A DNA stretch of 64,000 nucleotides from Atopobiaceae bacterium (GTDB taxonomy: Bacteria > Actinomycetota > Coriobacteriia > Coriobacteriales > Atopobiaceae): contig JAUNEG010000011.1 of assembly GCA_030525685.1 (NCBI GenBank), forward strand, positions 1 through 64,000, read 5' to 3'. Below are positions 60,627 through 64,000 of this stretch, piece by piece; within the stretch, counting starts at the first letter, position 1; every line of letters begins with the position of its first letter. The notes beneath the pieces were generated by a model. It was not told the origin of the DNA. It ran no database searches and was given only the letters and a program-made list of their open reading frames with translations. The position numbers were made by a program, and so were the translations under genes.

Positions 60627-61957
60627 CAGCGCTCGCCCCCCTCGGTGGAGCGACGGAACTTCAGCCGCACCGGCGTGCCGGTGAGGTCGAAGCGCTGGCG
60701 CAGGCGGTTCTCGAGGAACCTTTCGAAGTTGTCGTCAACGAGGTCGGGGGCGTTGCACCAGAGGGAGATGACGGGGGGCTCTGTGCCGGTCTGCGTAGCG
60801 TAGCGGATCTTGAGGCGGCGGCCCTTCTCGCTGCGCGTGTGGCCCCCTTCGCGGATCTGGGCGAGGAAGTCGTTGAGCTCGGTGGTCCTGAGCTGGGACG
60901 AATGCGCCTCGGCGGCACGGACGGCGAGCTGCAGGACCTTGTCCGTGGCGCGCCCCGTGAGGGCGGAGACGTTCACGGAGGGAATCCAGGGCGCGAAGGC
61001 GAGGCGCTTGTCGATCGAGGCAACGATCTCGTCGCGCTGCTGCTCGGCCTCCACGAGGTCCCACTTGTTGAGGACGAGCACGAGCGCGCGGCCGCGGTCG
61101 ATGGCCATGCCGGCGACCTTCTGGTCCTGCTCGGTGAGGCCGACGGTGGCGTCGACGACGAGCAGGCAGACGTCGGCGCGCTCGATGGCCTGGAGGCCGC
61201 GGACGAGGCTGTAGTACTCGACGTCCTCGTGGACCTGGGACTTCTTGCGCATGCCGGCCGTGTCGACGAGGCGGATGGTCTGACCCTGCCACTCGATCAT
61301 GGTGTCGATCGCATCGCGCGTGGTGCCGGCGACGTCGGAGACAATCGAGCGCTTCTTGTTGGCGAGGCGGTTCGCGAGGCTGGACTTGCCGACATTGGGT
61401 CGGCCGATGATGGCGAGCGAGAGGACGTCGTCCCCGGGCTCCTCCGCCTCCTCCTCGGGGAACGCGGCGACGATCTCGTCGAGCAGGTCACCGGTACCGT
61501 GGCCGTGGCCGGCCGAGAGCGGGCGCGGCTCGCCGACGCCGAGGGCGTAGAAGTCCCAGAGGCCGTCCTGCTCGGTGGCGGGGTCGTCCTTCTTGTTCAC
61601 CACGAGGAAGACGGGCTTGTCCGTGCGGCGAACGATGCGGGCGACCTCCTCGTCCTCGTCGGTCACGCCGGTCCTGCCGTCGACAACGAAGACGATGACG
61701 TCGGCCTCCTCGCAGGCCATGAGGGCCTGCTCGCGAATGCGCGGGGCGAAGACGTCCTTGGACTTGACGGACTCGATGCCGCCGGTGTCGATGAGGGTGA
61801 ACTCGCGTCCGTTCCAGTCTGCCTCGTGATAGGAGCGGTCTCTCGTCACGCCGCGCGACTCGTGCACGATGGCGTCGCGACTCACTGCGATGCGGTTCAC
61901 GAGCGTGGACTTGCCGACGTTGGGCCGGCCGACCACGGCGACTACGGGTTTGGGCAT
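60626..61957 (-). CDS. der: GTPase Der (EngA)
   Basis: The 443-residue protein has two tandem G domains and a C-terminal KH-like domain and is needed for 50S ribosome assembly. The first domain shows GRPNVGKSTL, DTGGIES and NKKD; the second GRPNVGKSSL near residue 190, DTAGMRKKSQ and NKWD. Its stop overlaps the plsY start. The ATG follows GAGGAGAC, and a TAAGAT at 61989-61994 could be a -10 of its own. The DUF512 gene upstream is 189 bases away. Confidence 0.97.
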   Translation of the reverse strand: MPKPVVAVVGRPNVGKSTLVNRIAVSRDAIVHESRGVTRDRSYHEADWNGREFTLIDTGGIESVKSKDVFAPRIREQALMACEEADVIVFVVDGRTGVTDEDEEVARIVRRTDKPVFLVVNKKDDPATEQDGLWDFYALGVGEPRPLSAGHGHGTGDLLDEIVAAFPEEEAEEPGDDVLSLAIIGRPNVGKSSLANRLANKKRSIVSDVAGTTRDAIDTMIEWQGQTIRLVDTAGMRKKSQVHEDVEYYSLVRGLQAIERADVCLLVVDATVGLTEQDQKVAGMAIDRGRALVLVLNKWDLVEAEQQRDEIVASIDKRLAFAPWIPSVNVSALTGRATDKVLQLAVRAAEAHSSQLRTTELNDFLAQIREGGHTRSEKGRRLKIRYATQTGTEPPVISLWCNAPDLVDDNFERFLENRLRQRFDLTGTPVRLKFRRSTEGGER

Positions 61958-62146
61958 CTCGTCTCCTCGCTATTCGATTTGCGGGGAAATCTTACCACGA
62001 ACGGTCGGTTTTACCCGGTAGACGCGAGAAATTCATGGGGTGTCCGCCCGCGCCGGCAGGACCGGTATCCGGCGCTCGGACAGCCTGGCGCCGAGGACGC
62101 GCCAAGAACTCGCGGCGGACGCTCGTCTCGCCGGCGCGAGCTGGTG
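61958..62146. other. Gap between DUF512 gene and der
   Basis: This 189-base GC-rich gap holds the possible der -10 at 61989-61994. An open frame on the plus strand here is unsupported. Confidence 0.4.
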
Positions 62147-63556
62147 TCACGGACTTGTCGGCGCGCGGCGGCCAGTCAGACCGAGGATGGCGAGAAGGGC
62201 GTCGAGGTAGTCGCCTGGGTTGGGGACGCTCACGGTCACGAGGGCGCCGCGGGCTCGCAGCGCGTCGAGGATGCGCGCCTCGGTGTCCCCGTCGAGGGTG
62301 AGCTTGTCGAAGTTGAACATCACCTCGGGGAGCACGACGAGCGTGTCCTCAAGCTCATCCGGCATCTGGGCGAGCAGGTCCTCGGACACGATGAGGCCGG
62401 TCACGTTGACGTCGCCGCCGAAGTAGTCGTTCCGGATCGAGCGGGTGCGAGCTCGGCCGGCGGGCGAGAGGGCGCAGCAGAAGGCGCCGATCGTCTCGGA
62501 CGCCGCCTCGCCGCAGACGAGCTCCGCGCGCAGGCCCCTCTCGGTAAGCGCCTCGTCAACGCGTCGCAGGTCGCAGGCGCGCTCACGTGCGACGAGCGCC
62601 GTCTCGTCGAGGAAGCTTCGGAGCATGCCGATGCCGTCGTAGAACTGCGGGTAGCCGTCGTAGGTCTCCGCCGGCGGGACGGGCAGGTCGGCGTCGACGT
62701 AGAACTCGTCGGAGAGCTGGAAGCGCGTGATGCCGAGCGTCCTTCTCGCCCGCTGCTGATAGGGCTCGAGCAGACGGACCACGGCACGGGAGGCCTCGGG
62801 GTCGTCGGAGTAGGAGCTCTTGAAGCGGCGGCTGTGCTTGGTGTAGCCGAGCGGCACGATCGCGAGGGAGGTGATGCCGGGGCGCGCCTCGACCCAGTCG
62901 AGCGTGGCGGCGAGCTCGGCGCCATCGTTGATGCCCGGGCAGAGGACGATCTGGGCGTGCACCTCGATGCCGCCCGCGAGCAGGCGCTCGAGCACCTCGA
63001 TGCCGCGGCCCGCTCGGCGCCCGATGAGGCTTTTGCGCACCTCGGGCGTGATCGCGTGGATGGAGACGTTCATCGGCGAGAGCCCGCAGGCGACGATGCG
63101 CGCGGCCTCCTCGTCGGAAACGTTCGTGAGGGTCACGAAGTTGCCCTGCAGGAAGGAGAGGCGGTAGTCGTCGTCGCGCAGGGTGAGCGTGGCGCGCGCC
63201 TCCGGCGGCAGCATCGCCATGAAGCAGAACTGGCAGGCGTTCACGCAGGTGCGGATGCCGTCGAAGAGGACGTCGGTGAAGTCGACGCCCCAGTCCTGAC
63301 CGGGCTCGCGCCAGAGCTCGCAGGGGGTCGTGGTGCCGTCGCGCGGATCAAAGACCTCGAGCTCGCAGGTTCCGCCGTCTGCCTCCCAGCGCCAGTCGAT
63401 GAGGTCGCGCGGCACGACTCCGTTCACGCGCTCGACGCGCATGCCCGGCTCGATCCCTGCCTCCCAGGCGGGGCTCCCCTCCTCCACGGCGGCGACCCAC
63501 GCGCCCAGGGAGCGCTCCCGCGTCGAGGCGTAGTCCGCGCGCCTCTGCTCGGCCAT
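62147..63556 (-). CDS. PDZ/radical SAM protein of the DUF512 family
   Basis: This 469-residue protein has a N-terminal PDZ-like region (WVAAVEEGSPAWEAGIEPGMRV), a radical SAM part with CVNACQFCFM near residue 108, a NVSIHAITPEVRKSLI stretch, and a C-terminal DUF512 domain. The family is widespread and conserved next to der, but its chemistry is unknown to me. The start at 63556 is behind GGGGGTG. A nearby GTG or longer frame would add non-conserved sequence. It is probably co-regulated with der despite the 189-base gap. Confidence 0.85.
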   Translation of the reverse strand: MAEQRRADYASTRERSLGAWVAAVEEGSPAWEAGIEPGMRVERVNGVVPRDLIDWRWEADGGTCELEVFDPRDGTTTPCELWREPGQDWGVDFTDVLFDGIRTCVNACQFCFMAMLPPEARATLTLRDDDYRLSFLQGNFVTLTNVSDEEAARIVACGLSPMNVSIHAITPEVRKSLIGRRAGRGIEVLERLLAGGIEVHAQIVLCPGINDGAELAATLDWVEARPGITSLAIVPLGYTKHSRRFKSSYSDDPEASRAVVRLLEPYQQRARRTLGITRFQLSDEFYVDADLPVPPAETYDGYPQFYDGIGMLRSFLDETALVARERACDLRRVDEALTERGLRAELVCGEAASETIGAFCCALSPAGRARTRSIRNDYFGGDVNVTGLIVSEDLLAQMPDELEDTLVVLPEVMFNFDKLTLDGDTEARILDALRARGALVTVSVPNPGDYLDALLAILGLTGRRAPTSP

Positions 63557-63640
63557 GCCGCACCCCCGATCTTCTCGCCCGACGACTCCCGCGCACCAGT
63601 AACGTACACAATCAAGCACAACAATCTATATGCCCAGTTG

Positions 63641-63674
63641 AAAATAACGCACAGGTACGATTTTGTGCGTTATT
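63641..63674 (-). terminator. ispH terminator
   Basis: A perfect 11-bp AT-rich stem (AATAACGCACA at 63643-63653, TGTGCGTTATT at 63664-63674) with a 10-base loop lies 30 bases after the ispH stop; on the minus strand it ends in TTATTTTC. Confidence 0.85.
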
Positions 63675-63703
63675 CGCCGTGGGGCGAGAAGGACGTCCGG
63701 TCG

Positions 63704-64000
63704 CTACTCCCCCACCATTGCGGCTATGGCGTCGCGCACGGCCTCGATCTGGCTCGCGGGCGTACTGGCGCCCGCGGTGATGCCGATCAGGCCCGCACCC
63801 TCGAACCACTCCGGCCTCAGCTCGTCGTCGCCCTCCACGTGATGGGTGCGCGGGCAGCGCGCCGCCGAGATCTCGGCCAGGCGCGTCGTGTTGGCGGAGT
63901 TGCGCCCACCGATCACGACCATGACGTCGGCCTCGCGGGCGAGCTCGTCGGCGGCGGACTGATGGCCGGCCGTGGCCTCGCAGATCGTGTTGATGACGCG
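63704..64000 (-). CDS. ispH: 4-hydroxy-3-methylbut-2-enyl diphosphate reductase, C-terminal fragment
   Basis: Only the last 98 codons are in the window; the gene runs off the right edge. NTICEAT, the VVIGGRNSANTTRL stretch and GITAGASTPASQIEAV are diagnostic for IspH, the iron-sulfur enzyme that releases IPP and DMAPP in the methylerythritol phosphate pathway. The first cluster cysteines lie outside, but the third is in NTICEAT. A strong terminator separates it from the DUF512 gene. Confidence 0.95.
   Translation of the reverse strand, partial: RVINTICEATAGHQSAADELAREADVMVVIGGRNSANTTRLAEISAARCPRTHHVEGDDELRPEWFEGAGLIGITAGASTPASQIEAVRDAIAAMVGE

Noticed and set aside
62035-62301. An 88-codon plus-strand frame between the DUF512 gene and der.
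   Set aside because: It overlaps the conserved 3' end of the DUF512 gene on the other strand, has no ribosome binding site and is Arg/Gly-rich, as GC-rich noise frames usually are.

Overview
The window is a high-GC bacterial chromosome segment dominated by conserved housekeeping genes. Gene content and order suggest an actinomycete of class Coriobacteriia, most likely an Olsenella-like member of the Atopobiaceae. The reasons are the high GC with GAG/AAG/GAC-type codons, a GarA-like FHA protein next to an FtsR-like MerR protein, RNase J, RNase Y and PNPase together, SpoVS in an apparent non-sporulator, and lexA divergent from a LysM gene followed by nrdR. The genus is inference; the class is better supported.

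Left third (1-32.6 kb, almost all + strand). The 3' end of lepA leads into dus and hemW. A convergent DUF1287 gene and a dCMP deaminase follow. Next come two dnaJ-type genes, the first ending in membrane segments, and the run mtaB, phoH, ybeY, dgkA, era, recO. Then follow rpsO, pnp and rnj (translation and RNA turnover). A long ftsK run carries a RodZ-like gene, yajQ, rimO, pgsA and cinA and leads to recA-recX. After it come rny, an unassigned GHKL-type ATPase, spoVS, miaB, miaA and hflX. All three classic methylthiotransferases (MtaB, RimO, MiaB) are present.

Middle (32.6-44.7 kb). lexA and a coupled DUF1624 membrane gene run leftward. A LysM protein (probable SOS division inhibitor), nrdR and dut run rightward. 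The shared lexA/LysM control region holds three LexA-box-like sites, and recA carries a perfect GAAC-N4-GTTC box, so DNA damage, division arrest and dNTP control are linked here. Two NCS2 nucleobase permeases and trxB follow. On the minus strand lie an NlpC/P60 hydrolase with a ClC antiporter, and an FHA-MerR-apt group.

Right third (44.3-64 kb, mostly minus strand). It holds ridA, a GcvT-like protein, a CDP-alcohol phosphatidyltransferase, an M20 peptidase, serA and serC (serine synthesis), and tRNA-Pro(GGG). An eroded accessory patch at 50.3-55.1 kb contains fused relics of an aldo/keto reductase and its LysR regulator, an isochorismatase-family hydrolase and an MGMT-like gene separated by an inverted repeat, a 5'-truncated flavodoxin, an ABC-F protein, and a decayed surface protein. 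Housekeeping resumes with nfo, coaBC, a zinc-ribbon protein, a cysteine desulfurase, rpe, plsY, der and a DUF512 radical SAM protein, and the window ends inside ispH.

The most unexplained signal is a hairpin-forming repeat with core CGAACCCAAACC. It occurs four times in each of two distant intergenic regions (7.8-8.1 kb and 39.5-39.6 kb) and almost nowhere else in the window.
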